DNA from: Paracamarosporium sp. OC-R06-R3
Lineage: Eukaryota; Ascomycota; Dothideomycetes; Pleosporales; Didymosphaeriaceae
Reading direction: 5' to 3'
DNA length: 64,000 nucleotides
Assembly: GCA_019828545.1 (NCBI GenBank)
Contig: JACVRA010000175.1
Location: 310,001-374,000, forward strand
This document shows positions 1 to 11,968 of this stretch, piece by piece. The stretch's first letter is position 1. Every line of letters starts with the position of its first letter. The notes beneath the pieces were generated by a model that saw only the letters and a program-made list of their open reading frames with translations, did no database searches and had not been told where the DNA came from. The position numbers and the translations under genes were made by a program.

Positions 1-1
1 C

Positions 2-1588
2 AAGCGGAACAACTCGTGGCAGGCTGTTGGTAAAGCGCCAGCAACCACCGGAGAAGGCACAGAGGGTACACCCGTAGTGGTGTACAAGAAGAGCTCAGAA
101 ACGGTCGGCATAATAGATAGCGGGCGCCTTGTAAACACCGCAAATGCGAGGCGGCCACCTTACCGGAGAGACGACTCACATGACCTATTGCGTCGATTGG
201 CGAGGGCATCGAGCACTCCAAGCCCTGGTAGACCTAACGTTTCGCGACCACAGACGGCACCAACCAGGCAAATAGGTAGCTCATCGCAGACTGTGGTCAC
301 TGAGACAACTCCACCAGTTTTCTCTTCGAGTGGCACTTCTGGTACGGCCACGGCCGAGGAGAAAGTTGCTGCTGAGTCCACCACTCCAGAAAAGCAGGAG
401 TCAAGGGACACCAGAAAGCCCAGCATATCTCCAACGGACCAGACACCATCAGACAAGCAGCTTTCACGTGACGTTGATGCGACGCCAGAACCGGACAAGC
501 GCTCGATTCTCAACTATAAAACCCCAGTAGTGACGGGCGCATGGGTAGACACAATAATAGGCACTCCAGGTCTCTCAACCACTCAACGACCTACGAAACC
601 TTCACAACCCTCAACCTCTCCTCGTAAACGTAGCCCTCGAAAGCAGTCTACACAGGAATCGCAAGCTGCCTCATCTGCGCAAGATCAAGAATCAACGACA
701 CCAGAAGTATCGAAGCCAAACCTACCACGATCAGTACTAGGAGCGCTTGTTGAAGAAGCACGAGCGAGCGGACAACGCTTCATGGACTACGGAGATTCGA
801 CCATTAACTCACTAGAGGAGCTGATAGCGCCGATGCCTGGTTCTGAGTCCGGCGACGCAGATGAAGACACACTAGCATTGGAGGTTCCGACCCAAGCACC
901 GCGTACTGAAGCCGAGCGAAGACGGCAGGAAGAACTTGTTCATATCCAGCAAATGGATCAAAAACTGCGGTCAACACGAACAAGCCTCCGCGATACCAGT
1001 CGCGGCATCCGGAGAGTAGAAGAGCAGATCGAGCGTGGCGGAGAGCGCGTAGCGGTCATTGAAAGCACCAGCGAAGGCGAGAAGATCATCTACCGAGAAC
1101 TCAAGTGTCCGTGTGTTGAGGCCGGCGGCCACCAGTTCTCCCTCTGGAAAGCCTGCAAGCTCCTCTTCTACGACGCGACTTTGAAGCCGAAACGACGGGG
1201 CTGGGGCTTGACTTGGCTCAGCATCGCGCTCATCTCTTTCTTCACGTGGTTCATCCTCGAGAACATCTGTTGCGAGATATGGGGCCACCACATGTACGCG
1301 TCTTCATACAAGGGCTATGGCGTTGTATGGGGTGCGCCCGAGTACCCTTATGTGTTACCTACTATGACTTATCGTGCTTTCATCAAGCCCTGGTGGCGGC
1401 CTTTGTACTCATTCTTTGTTTGGATATGGAGGGCAAGTGGACTTGGGACTGTAAATATTGAGCCCGAGGCTAGGACGACGGCGTCGAGGATTGCGGAGAG
1501 GATTTTGGTTAGGGACCAGGCGAGGGTGTTGTTTGAGGAAGAGGTTGCGGGCGTGTTGGGTATGGCGGGTGATGAGGTTGTGAGATGA
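2..1588 (+). CDS. Membrane protein of unknown function, 5' end outside window
   Basis: The frame is open from base 2 with no in-frame ATG near the window start, so the true start lies upstream and this is a 3' fragment of at least 528 codons. The first two thirds are Ser/Thr/Pro-rich and probably disordered; they include the short block VVTGAWVDT (around 530-555), which I remember from conserved filamentous-fungal proteins but cannot assign to a named family. A charged, coiled-coil-like stretch (about 900-1050) precedes a single strongly hydrophobic segment around 1215-1275. An aromatic-rich C-terminal part follows. The order disordered - coiled coil - one membrane span would suit a nuclear-envelope or spindle-pole protein, but that is inference. 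Stop codon TGA at 1586-1588. Confidence 0.7.
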   Translation, partial: KRNNSWQAVGKAPATTGEGTEGTPVVVYKKSSETVGIIDSGRLVNTANARRPPYRRDDSHDLLRRLARASSTPSPGRPNVSRPQTAPTRQIGSSSQTVVTETTPPVFSSSGTSGTATAEEKVAAESTTPEKQESRDTRKPSISPTDQTPSDKQLSRDVDATPEPDKRSILNYKTPVVTGAWVDTIIGTPGLSTTQRPTKPSQPSTSPRKRSPRKQSTQESQAASSAQDQESTTPEVSKPNLPRSVLGALVEEARASGQRFMDYGDSTINSLEELIAPMPGSESGDADEDTLALEVPTQAPRTEAERRRQEELVHIQQMDQKLRSTRTSLRDTSRGIRRVEEQIERGGERVAVIESTSEGEKIIYRELKCPCVEAGGHQFSLWKACKLLFYDATLKPKRRGWGLTWLSIALISFFTWFILENICCEIWGHHMYASSYKGYGVVWGAPEYPYVLPTMTYRAFIKPWWRPLYSFFVWIWRASGLGTVNIEPEARTTASRIAERILVRDQARVLFEEEVAGVLGMAGDEVVR

Positions 1589-2538
1589 GATCTTGGACTT
1601 GTTGGACAGGAGTGTGTTGACTGCATTTGAAGCATTTGGCATTATTAGCGTGGCGTTTGGGAAGGCGGCATGTAGCATGGTTGCTATTGCTGTGTGCCGC
1701 ACATTCTATCATGAGGAATTGAATCGAGTCAAGCTCTTGAGTATGCTTTGTCTTTCTGTCATCCGCCCTGTTGGATTCAGAGTGAACGCATGTAAATACT
1801 TCTGCAAGAAATCGTGGGCTTATTTTTCATCCCTGAGGAATAGATGACACCTTCTTGAGGTAGACGGGCACACTGAATCGGATAAGGGTGAAGCGGCGCA
1901 ACTATATCATGTGCACGTTCCAAGACACCAGCTCAAAGCTATACCGCAAGTACCTGTGCAAGACAAAGATGGATCAGAGACCGGGCAGGTGTACCGAAGC
2001 ACGGCTATATCGGAGCGAAGCGATGCCTCATCAAGCGAAGCCGTCTGGATCCGCGTCGAAACTACTAGGGCACAACGAGGAGCAAGACACACAGAAAGAC
2101 GTTGAATTAAAAATGCCATGGTATGTCTGTTTATTATGAAGTGCAAGACAAGGCTTGAGAAATTTTGAACATTACATAAATGGGTCGGGGCTCTTGTGCA
2201 ACGCGCCACCGCGGAATGACACTACGACCACAGAGCTAATGCGGTAGCTCTTGGTTTCTACGCCGGTAATGTACCGGGTCGCCGGCGTGGTGACGCGTTA
2301 ATTGTGCCCATCATTTATTAGAAACCCTTGCCCCTCTCCCCCCATGGAAATTCGAATGCGCAATACCTGATCCGTGAACGCCTGAATGAAGCTGAATCCG
2401 CAAGGAAGAAGAAAAATGATGATGCGTTGATGAATCGAAATCGAAGAGCCAGGAACATAAAAAGGAAAAATTGTTGACAAAGACCGAAATAGCTGTGGCC
2501 ATGGGCACCGTTGAGTCCAGTCTCTGGTCGTGAGACGG
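1589..2538. other. Intergenic stretch between convergent genes
   Basis: This stretch lies between the 3' ends of two convergent genes. Short ORFs occur but none shows domain-like composition or splice structure. I see no RNA gene or repeat. Confidence 0.5.
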
Positions 2539-4191
2539 TCACTCTGGAATCTGGCAAGATATAGGCGGATCGGAACGGACAGTGCGTTCGTTGAACGTCT
2601 TTGCACGACACAGCCCGGATGGGGGGCAGTCATCTGTCGCAGTAGGACCTTCGGTTGGTATAGAAGGCTCCTGTTGGCCGTCGAGAGATTTGGCTTTGGA
2701 CGACATTGGTCCTTTGTTTAACAATTCCTGGACGGCTAATGGCGTTTTCACGATACATAGGTCGTTCCGTTCAACGCCGGCTGACGTTGACACCGTCGCG
2801 TTGCTAGGCGATTGTTGAAAAAGAGGCAAGAGATTTGAAAACCGATAATGTGGAGGTGATGCTGTATAGGGGCCAGGGCCCTCGAATAGATGCCCTGGGA
2901 ATGCTTCTCTCCTTGGTGCAGCCACTCCTGGTATTACACGACCCCAAGAGTCAACACCCGGAAAGAATACTATTCCTGGTGACGGAAAAGGCCGAACCGG
3001 ATACATTTGATTCATAAATGACTGCGATGGTGGCCTGTATGCGCTGTTTGACGGCCTACGTCCAAAATCATGACTAAAGTTTTGACGTAACGGCTGAGCG
3101 TTATGATATCCCGATCTATTTCCTCGGTCATGGTTCGCGTATGGCCTTGAGTCGCGAAACGGCGTCTGTAATCCAGATTGCCTTCTTGAGGTTGCATGAG
3201 GTGAGCGTCGCGTACGGAGTCCGGTTTCACTGTTCACATTCCGAGCTGTGCTAGGTGTGACTTGATTCACTAGCTCTTTTCCCCGAGCAGGTCCCTTCTC
3301 GGTCACTGGATCCTCTATGATTTGATCTCCACCTTCCAGTTGCTCTGTGGTCTTGCGACGTTTCTCGGCTTTCTCTTGCATTGGCTTTATGTGGGTTTTG
3401 TGGTACCATTCAGAACGCCGGCTCTGACTGTTGCCTCTGCACGGCTTTTCCTCAGGTGTCTTTACTTCCCTAGGAGCCATAAAATGTTCTACTTCGGGCT
3501 CATCCGACATGACGTTCGTCAGTGCGGAATCAGCTTCAACAATGGGTTGTGTTGGTTCGGGTATCAAGGTTGCTTCGAATGCACCTTCGTTTTCTTTCTT
3601 AACGAACTCCGGAACTGGAGCATCACTTTTTGATTGGGGTGTTTCTGCATCGTTGCCGCAGGTTGTTAGCCGGGGTTGGAGGTCTGGTATTGCTGCTGAC
3701 ATATCGACTGCGATCACTCCGAGTTGGTTTGCCTGAGCTTCAGATCGCTGTGGACCTAACATCGGCATTGGCATCGGCATGTTGAGTTCGATGTCAGACC
3801 TAGCTTTGTCTCGTTCTGGAGCTGACTTAGCGATGAAGGATCAGTAAGTGGACACTACAAACGTACCACCACCATTCGCGTCACTGCTTGGGTTTAGAGC
3901 CTCACTCGGGAACTCAACCGGCGCTTGCGAAGAGTTACAATGGGAGTGCATCTTCCTCAGTCTGGAAAGCTCGAGTAACACGGTGATGTTGAGAATCAAT
4001 GAGACAAGGTTCAGCGGCACCAGGGCCACTAGTGTATAAAGCATCCACTTGTCATGAAACTGATCCACCCACTGTATAAGCCACTGGTGCCTCGAGGATG
4101 CGGTTCCCAGACGCATCCATAGCCAGTGCCCGGTCGCGTGCAAGACAGCCGTCCACTGGTCGACGAGATGCTGCCCTTCTGTTTCCTCCAT
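2539..4191 (-). CDS. Single-span membrane protein with long disordered tail, unknown function
   Basis: Two exons, 4191-3867 and 3821-2539, give 535 residues. Two ORFs lie in the same frame but are separated by a TGA. A 45-base intron with a GTACGT donor and GTCAG acceptor removes that stop and keeps the frame. The chosen start is the ATG at 4191 (good context), 58 codons inside the longer ORF, because the upstream residues are not convincing. A hydrophobic span is at residues about 51-75, preceded by a Trp/His-rich segment. The rest is polar, with Pro/Ser/Arg-rich stretches and a run of alternating Met-Pro just after the splice junction. No known family is recognised. The two halves could instead be separate genes, but the splice signals favour one. 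Confidence 0.6.
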
Positions 4192-7100
4192 GGTGTGCAG
4201 AAGTGCGGAGTGCGAAAGCTCCGATCGAACGCTCAACGGTGCAGCACGACGGGAATTTCTCCTATTGAGTATGCCGGGTAACTGTTGCTGGCCAACAAAT
4301 GCTGTCAACAGCCGAAACGGGTTGCGGAAGAGGGAGTCTTGCCAACGTGCGCTGGGATACAACAACCACTGGATTGCGGAGTACTGTCAAAGCTTATCAA
4401 TTACCAACAACAGGACAAATTCGATTCTTCTCTTCCAACTAGCAAAGGAACCTGGGGAAAGGAAATGGAATGGTGGCTGCTCGACTTTGGGGTGCAGCTG
4501 CCACTAACGGGCGATAACGGCGGGCGCATTCCAACCGTGGAACCCAAACAAAACTACGCAGCAATAGCAGCGCGTCACGTCGTCACGCGTTCAAGGTCCG
4601 TAAGAAGTCAGTGGAACATTTGAGATTTGGACGATTTAATAAAACTGACTGCGCCAAAGGCCATGCGCCAGCTGCAAGTTAATGGACAACCCAGCAACTT
4701 TGTTTGCGGCTTTACGCGATGCTAACCAGGCTTGATTCACGTGCGATCCGTACTAGGAAGGTGGAAGACGCTTATTTACACCAACTTGCGATGCCCAAAT
4801 GGCACCGAACCCTATAGCTGTGGACAGGACAACCAGAAGCCTTTCGGCTGGCGATACCTGGAGATCATTCCACCAGCCCTCTCAGAGTACTGGCAATATA
4901 ACCACCACTGCGATTGTCGACACCGAACAAGGATGCCTATGGTACGCTATCATCGCGCTGATTACATATCCATCCGTGGAAACTAGAAACACCCCATTCA
5001 GGACAGTCTCTCTGATATGCACCGATGACCCTTAACGAACTGGTACCTCGAGTTAATATCATGTTATCGCCCGCAATAGCTATTACCTACCTGCTGGTAT
5101 CCTTTGAGAACAACGTTCTTGCTATCTTCCGTCTGTAGGCCCAAGAAGGCTCCATTCATTGCAGCATTGGAGGCCAACGATTCAAAGACCGTTAATGTAT
5201 GAAAAAATCGTTATCGCTGACGACTTCCTGGGACTTTGTAAATGATCGGTGATGATGAAGATCCGGGAGTGAATACTCCAAGCTTTTTCATGGTTTAGAC
5301 GTACTGAAGCATGACGTACGCCTGGAACCAGTTGGACAGATGGTGGTAACCTGGATACTACACGTCTGTGTATGATCGAAATTTAAACCATATGGAACTG
5401 GCTCGGAGGGACTACTGCCCTTTAACTTCGAACCGTGAACAAGCTAGCAGCCGAGGTGGCTATGCAAACCAGCATCTTCTGGCTACCATAAAGCAGGGCA
5501 TAGTTACGAGGGCCGTTGGCTCAAGGGTTCCAGTTGAAGCTTCTATCCGACTCCGACACCCCGATTGATCTCTCGTAAGCTTATGGAACAAGTCACAACC
5601 ACAAAATGCCATTATCCAGATAGACGATTGCTGCTCTTCAATCTCTCCGTTCATCGTTATTCGTACTGCTGAAATCCTGCCAGAAGATCCCGTTTTGCTC
5701 GTTCCTGGCAGGTTACACCAGTGTAAGGCACTAAATTTCGAGTCTCGTGGACTACTTAGCGTAACCGTTTAGACGACTCTACGGCTCAAAAGCTCGTGAA
5801 ATAACACCGTTAGGTCCACCGTTGAAGAATCGTTGACCCTCACTCCCCGGCATTTCTCGATGTGTTGACGCTTCGGTCATATACCGCAAAACTGCTTCTC
5901 TTTAAACCATTTGCATTTAACACGCACACACCTATAGATATTTGGTTTTCGCTGCGACATTACTCATTGCATTTATCTTCACTCTCTACTACACAACAAA
6001 GCGAACATACATTAGCGGGAGGCTGGTGTTTGGATACTATCGCGCGCTGTACTTCGTCGTACTCTCCGGGGTCACCGGAACTTGGTTTTGGTTTTGGGAC
6101 CAAAGGAATAAGCAGACAATATAGCACTGATAAGCCCTAGGAATCTTACTGCCATATTGCCTACACTCGTAGTATACTTGTTCCGTACCGTGGTAGCTCG
6201 GTATACGAGATCAGTGTCTCCTCCGGAAACATCATCCTCTTTGAAGAAAGTCACTCCCTGAAGTTATTGTTCCATGGGAAAAAGATTTTCTCTAAAGAAC
6301 TGTCTCCACCTGAAAAGCATGCTCCTTCAGAGGAGCACTACACAGAACATGGTGCCATCTGAATGAGGTTCGTTCCACCACTTTCGTCAATTGATATGAC
6401 CTTTTGGCGCTGCTATGTATCATAAAAGCCCATAGATGTCGTTGAAAGCTGTGAGGATAATGGTCTTGCTTCCGTGTGCCACCTGTCCCGTCTCAGCTGC
6501 TGCGCTTCTAGCGCGCGACACGATAAATGGGCGCAATTATATGAAGGCTTTCTCGCCCTACAATGAACATGATGATGATGATGCTAGAATGTGATATGTT
6601 GCCATTCGCATTGTTAAGACATGACACGTGTCCGTATCACGTGACCTACACCATCCGCTCTTTCGTCACGAACACTGTTTGCTGTTAGAACTCTAGGCTG
6701 CTGAATAATCGATACAATCTGGAGCGTCGTAAGACACAAGTAGGGGCTGAACCTCACAGGGTCAACTGAATTGTGACTGTCTGCCAAGCGTCACCTCATA
6801 TCACGATCTCAGCACAGCCCATCTCGACATCTGCCATGGGTAGCGCGGCGATCGACAGCTTCGATCACTACTAAGCCCGCGGGCCGCGTACGCGAAAATC
6901 CCCGGCCTACGCCCGACGCATCTTCCGCGTTGCTCTTGTTGCATCGTGTGCGTATGCCCAGACATCTGGGCTACTTGTGGCTGCGGCTACCCCACAGAAA
7001 CATACCACATGGACGCGCTAGCCGGAAAGCTCGGGTATGCCTTGAGACCTCACCTCGTCGCTTTCTGTGTTTTTTGCTTACTCGATTGTAATTCAGGTCG

Positions 7101-7725
7101 AGATTGCTGTAGTACATGATTACTTGAAGCAAACGAAGTCCTTGATAATAATCTGACAGCTTTTGGGCGAAATCCGATCTAGATTTATAGACTGGAAGTC
7201 GATCGATGTGCCTGCAAAGTCATGGACACAGCCCTAATGACAACATCACCTAGAAGAAGCTTCGCTTCGTTGTTTGATGGGCCTAAAACGGAAGACACTA
7301 GCCGTTTCAACCCCCGAAGCTCCTCTGCAGCTTGCACTTGTCCCCAGTGAATCAAGTTTTAGTAATGCCATTGTCCCACCACGCCAAAGCTCATGTCTTG
7401 GCCAAACATCTCTGTGCACGCTCATAGGATGTTTGGCGAGGTTTCGCCATCGCCGTGGCTCCGGCGTGCTTGGGAGCACGGGCGTACGACGACATTGTGG
7501 CTCGGTTCGTCTGGGGAGCGTGGCTCTCGTGGCTGCATTGCGCTTTGACACCATGTTATTGGTTTGGTAAAGAGTTAGGTGCAGACAGACAGTGGACGAG
7601 ATGGTACCATGGGTGGTAGCTTCCACTCTTAAAGGTCCGCCTTTCCCGCTTCGCAATTTGAAGAACCGTGCAATTCCCATCCTCTCGTGTGGTCCTTCTG
7701 AAGTCACTTCTGTCTTCCGACAACC
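4192..7725. other. 3.5 kb gene-poor region
   Basis: This is the longest stretch without a supportable gene. All ORFs are under 170 codons, mostly lack sensible starts and show no domain signature. A 204-base open stretch at 5921-6124 would encode hydrophobic residues but contains no ATG and no splice signals that rescue it. A CACGTG E-box-like site lies near 6627. I see no long repeats, transposon ORFs or RNA genes. It may hold decayed mobile DNA, but nothing readable remains. Confidence 0.45.
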
Positions 7726-9091
7726 ATGCAGTTCAGACATCTTCCCATTCTCGCCCTGGCGAGCCTCGTCACTGCTCAGGACAACAGCTCCAATGACACA
7801 CAGTCACTCAATGCCACACTCTCTGGCAACGATCAGCTTTCCAACCTGACCTCGTTCCTTTCTCTCAGCCCCAGCCTCTTGTCTGCACTCTCCCAGGCTA
7901 GCAACATCACTATTATGGCTCCCTCCAACGATGCTTTCTCCGAGTTTGCCAACACGGATGTTGGTCGAGATGTTGCGAGCAACCCTGGCCTACTAGCTGC
8001 ACTGCTGCAGTACCACGTGCTGAATGGAACGTATCAAGCCAGCCAGGTCACTAACCAGAGCACTTTCATTCCGACGTTGTTGACCAACGAAACGTATGCG
8101 AACGTGACTGGAGGCCAGGTCGTCGAGGCCGTCCAAGTCGGAAACGAGACCGTGTTTTACTCTGGATTGTTGCAGAACACCACCGTCACTACAGCTGTAA
8201 GCTTTCATACCCAACCTCCTTTGTCAATACATGTATACTAATGCTGCTCAGGACCAAAACTTCACTGGCGGTGTCGTCCACATCGTCGACCGTGTGCTCG
8301 TGGTACCACCCAGCGTCCTCGACGTAGCCAACGCCCTGAACCTGACCTCTCTCCGCGGCGCTATCAACCTCACCGACTCCGTCGAAGACGCCAGCGACAG
8401 TGACATCACCATCTTCGCACCTAACAATGAAGCCTTCAACAACATCGGCTCTGCGCTCGCCAACCTCTCCACCGATGACCTAAGGGACATCATCGAGTAC
8501 CATATCGTCGACAGCGTGCACTACTCTGACTCCCTCGAGAACGGCACCACGCTCGAATCTGCAAACGATGATGCAGAGCTCCGCATTACACGCAACGAGA
8601 ATGGCACCGTCTTCGTCAACGCCGCAGAGGTCGTCGTCCCTAACGTCCTCATCGCAAACGGTGTTCTCCACATCGTCGATAAGTAAGCCAGCCATCCACT
8701 TACCCCTGTCACAATTTATTCTATCACATTACACCACATCGCACCGTGTTACATCATATCACATCACATCGCATCTCATCACCGTTCCTGTTACAAAATA
8801 TACTGATATCCCATCCTTAGTGTTCTTAACCCAGACAACACATCCGCTCCCTCTCAGAGCGCTACTGCTGGCGCTCCAGGCTTCACGGGTAGCCCCGCAA
8901 GTGAGCAGCCCTTCACTAGCGGCCAGCCCACGCCTACTACGCAGGTGAATCCTACGTCTGAGGGAGCTGGCCCTGCACAGAGTACGGCGGCAGAGAGCAG
9001 CACGAGCGGTGCGGCCGCGCCGTTGATGACGGGTGGAGTCGAGTATGTTGCGCTTTTTGGTGCTGGTGCAGCAGCTTTGCTTGGATTTTAA
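7726..9091 (+). CDS. Secreted FAS1 (fasciclin) domain protein, probably GPI-anchored
   Basis: Three exons (7726-8196, 8252-8682, 8821-9091) give 390 residues. The protein begins with a signal peptide (residues 1-18, ending near LVTAQ). Two FAS1 domains follow, each with the H1-type pattern (TIMAPSNDAF and TIFAPNNEAF) and the closing H2 pattern (VHIVDRVL and LHIVDNVL). Asn-x-Ser/Thr sites are numerous. A Ser/Thr/Ala/Pro-rich stalk leads to a hydrophobic C-terminal end (about the last 18 residues), as expected for a GPI signal. FAS1 proteins act in cell-surface adhesion. The second intron contains short CATCA-type repeats (about 8725-8785). Both introns have consensus ends, and the first has a TACTAAT branch point. 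Confidence 0.9.
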
Positions 9092-9581
9092 GTATATTGA
9101 TGTACTGAGGATTGGAAGGCTGGGGGGTGGTAATGATGTTTATGAGGTTACAGGAATTTGAATAGGTTATATGGGTGGAACGGAATAGGCTTCATAATTA
9201 CGTGTATACGATTCGTTCTTTTATACCATTGCAATGAGAAACTGTGTAACTCACGTGGCTTACATAGTGTTACATTGAGCGTAACTGAAGAATGTCGTAC
9301 GTGTAGGAATTTAAATTAATAGGTGTTGGGAGCGTGACTTTCTGTGCACCGTTGATTGAGGACAAGCCAAGCTATGCGGGGCTGAGGTGTGCCAATATAT
9401 GATACGGAAGTCACACAGCGGGGATGCAAACAATATATCAACGGTCACTTCCGCCTCTACTACTGGTACACATAGCACAATGACCAATTAGGGGCCAAGT
9501 TGAAGTCGTAACAATAGCATTATGCATTCAATGCACACCTTAAAGATATGTCATACCAAGAGAATCCCTTCTCGCACGAAC
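9092..9581. other. Intergenic, convergent 3' flanks
   Basis: AT-leaning spacer between the 3' ends of the FAS1 and quinate permease genes. I see nothing further in it. Confidence 0.5.
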
Positions 9582-11247
9582 CTACACGCTCTCCACCTGC
9601 TCATTCTTCGTCTTCTCAACCGACAAGCCCGCACCCTCAGCATCCATCCTAAACTCCTCCTCCTGCGTCAACAACCTATCCATTAACTCTCCATGCGCCT
9701 TCCTCACATTCTTAATCTCAAACAGCTCATCCATGTGCTCGAGCGGAATACTCTTCGTCTCAGGCAGCAAAAAGTACACAAACGGAATACTGCAAATCAT
9801 CAAGCTGGCGAAGAAGAAATACACGCCGTACCCCATCTTGTTGAACATCTGTGGCGTGAACCGCGAGATGATGAAGTTCCAGAACCAGTTGTTTGCGGCG
9901 GCAGAGGCCTGGCCCAACGACCGCGTGTTCTGGGAGAACATTTCGGAGTTGATGACCCAGGGGGTGCCGTTCCACGATGGCGTGTAGAAAGCGGTCCACA
10001 GATAGAAGAAGAAGACGGCTGCGATACCGCCGCCGGACATCTTTGCATTGGGGTCGGTCGCGTCGGGCTTGGCCACGCAGATGTACGCGCCGATGATCCA
10101 CATGCAGACGGAGCCGCCGGCTGCGCCGATCATGAGGAGCTTGGTGCGGCCTAGGCGGTCGATGAGCCAGAGGAGCCAGATTACTGTTACAACGGTCTTG
10201 ACGACACCGAAGATGCCGGTTGTGAGGAAGCCAGTGCTGGTGCCACGGATGCCGATGGACTTGAAGACGGTGGGGGAGTAGTAGTTGATGGCGTTGATGC
10301 CGCTGGCATTCTGCCAGAAGAAGAGCATACCACCGAGGAAGAAGCGCCAGAGGACCTTGCGCTGCTTAAGTGCGGCGAAGGGGCGCCAGAATCCGGCGCC
10401 GATATGGATGCGGTCGTGCTCAATTTGTGCGTCGATAGCGGCGACTTCCTCAACGATGTACAGATCGGTGGGAGGTAGGTTGCGGATCCAGCACAAGTTG
10501 GCCAAAGCTTGCTCGCGCTTGCCCTTGGTGAAGAGCCAGCGGGGAGATTCCTTCATCCAGATGGCACCGAAGAGCAGGCAGCCGGCGGGAATCAATTGGA
10601 CAGCGAAAGGAATAATCCATTGTTTGTGTGAAGGAGCCATAGTCTCTTGGAGGCCATAGTTGATCCAGCTAATCAGTGTTAGCAAACAGAACATTACGGT
10701 CTGAAATGGATGGTGCTTACAATCCAACGAGGCCACCAATTTGCCATCCGAGCTCGTAGATACCGACGAGTCTTCCTCGTACTGCGGGCGGTGCCAATTC
10801 GGAGATGTAGATGGGCACCATGTTCGATGCGCCGCCCACACCCAGACCAGCCAACACGCGTCCACCGATGATAAGACCAAGTCCGCGCTCCGCATTCGCG
10901 CCCAACATCAGCCCAGCACCAAGGATGAAGATGGTGCACCACAGAAGGAGCGACTTCCTCCGCCCCAGGTAGTAACTGGACGCATATGCACCAAAGGACC
11001 CGAAGAAAGCACCAGCCTGGTACACCGACACAATATTGGACTTGGTCAGCGCAAGCTTGTCGGCATCCATCTCATTAAGCTTGAACTCATCGACGAAGGA
11101 CGGTAGCGCAAGCGTCGTGCCGATGAACGCCGAGTCGTACCCGATCATACATGAAGCCCATGATGCCACAGCGGCCGCAGTGTACACACGCCAGTTGTAG
11201 ACAGCCTTGGGCGTCGGCCTGTCCTCGACGAACGCGAGGATGCCCAT
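9582..11247 (-). CDS. qutD: Quinate permease (MFS sugar-porter family)
   Basis: Two exons (11247-10721 and 10668-9582) give 537 residues, close to the roughly 530 of fungal quinate permeases. The start region, with an EDRPTPKAVYNWRVY stretch, is highly characteristic of QutD/QA-Y. Sugar-porter signatures follow: GRRKS loop, ISELAPPAVRGR after TM4, ESPRWL after TM6, a QNASGINAINYYSP segment in TM7, a DRLGR loop and PETKSIPLEHMDELF after TM12. It should import quinate across the plasma membrane. It is divergent from quinate dehydrogenase with a shared 721-base upstream region, which fits co-induction by quinate. The intron junction restores GLVGFWINYG. Confidence 0.93.
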
Positions 11248-11968
11248 ATTGCAATCTCTTCTTGCGTTCGGTCCGATTCCAAACGACGTTCAGGGATAAA
11301 GCGAGAAAGCGAGGAAATTAGATGAGATGGGATGAGATGAGGTGAGGGAGGATCCGGGAGTCTGGTCGATGGAAAGTTGATGTCAAGGGTGCTTCGGTCC
11401 TTCAAATACTCTGACTTAAGTTTACCCCAGATCCAGACCCCAGTTTGATGAGACGCGGAGAACCTACCTCCACAGGGGTTGCGTTGCGTCCGTGCAAGGA
11501 CGTACTCTCATCCAACGCCCCATGACTGCGCAGAGCTGTGTCGTTTGGAAAAACCTTTCAAGCTTGCCCAGACCGGCCCTTGTGGGGTGGCGGGCGTCGC
11601 CCGGATGATCCATCGCTGTTTGGGTTCAATTCCGGGGGGTATGAGTGGTTGCGAACAGGCCCGGATGAGAGTTCTACCGGTAGAGGAAGCGGTTTCGGAG
11701 GCTTAATCGTGAGTCTGTCGGATAAGTCTCGTGCATGACTCGTGTCGGTGGATGAACGTTCAAAGCGCAGATCCGCGGGGTTATGCTTTCCAGCGAAGAC
11801 TTGCGGCTGCATTCTTTACAAAACGTCTGGGGAAGCCAATTGAACCGGGAGTAGTCTAAAAGAGTTGTATATCCTTTGAGCCCGTGCGTCTTTCTTTACC
11901 AAGATCACGCAGACTCTGACTCAAGACAACTACATCCTTCCCTTTTCCTTCCAAAAAAGTCATCCATC
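11248..11968. promoter_or_regulatory. Shared divergent promoter of quinate permease and quinate dehydrogenase
   Basis: This 721-base region separates two head-to-head quinate genes. The activator QutA/QA-1F binds a palindrome whose halves are GGRTAA and TTAYCC. Half-site matches are visible: GGATAA at 11294-11299 (47 bases from the permease start), GTTTACCC at 11420-11427 and GGATAAGT at 11720-11727. No full palindrome is seen, so binding is only a suggestion. A GATGAGATGGGATGAGATGA-like run lies around 11321-11345. Confidence 0.4.

Noticed and set aside
5921..6124. Hydrophobic open stretch that could be a small membrane peptide
   Set aside because: No ATG in frame, no plausible intron to supply a start, and no similarity recognised.
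7246..7740. 164-codon minus-strand ORF upstream of the FAS1 gene
   Set aside because: It overlaps the FAS1 start and signal peptide, has no recognisable features or splice signals, and fits promoter sequence better.
11610..11660. tRNA-like B-box (GGGTTCAATTCC)
   Set aside because: No A-box, anticodon stem or pairing acceptor stem could be drawn around it.
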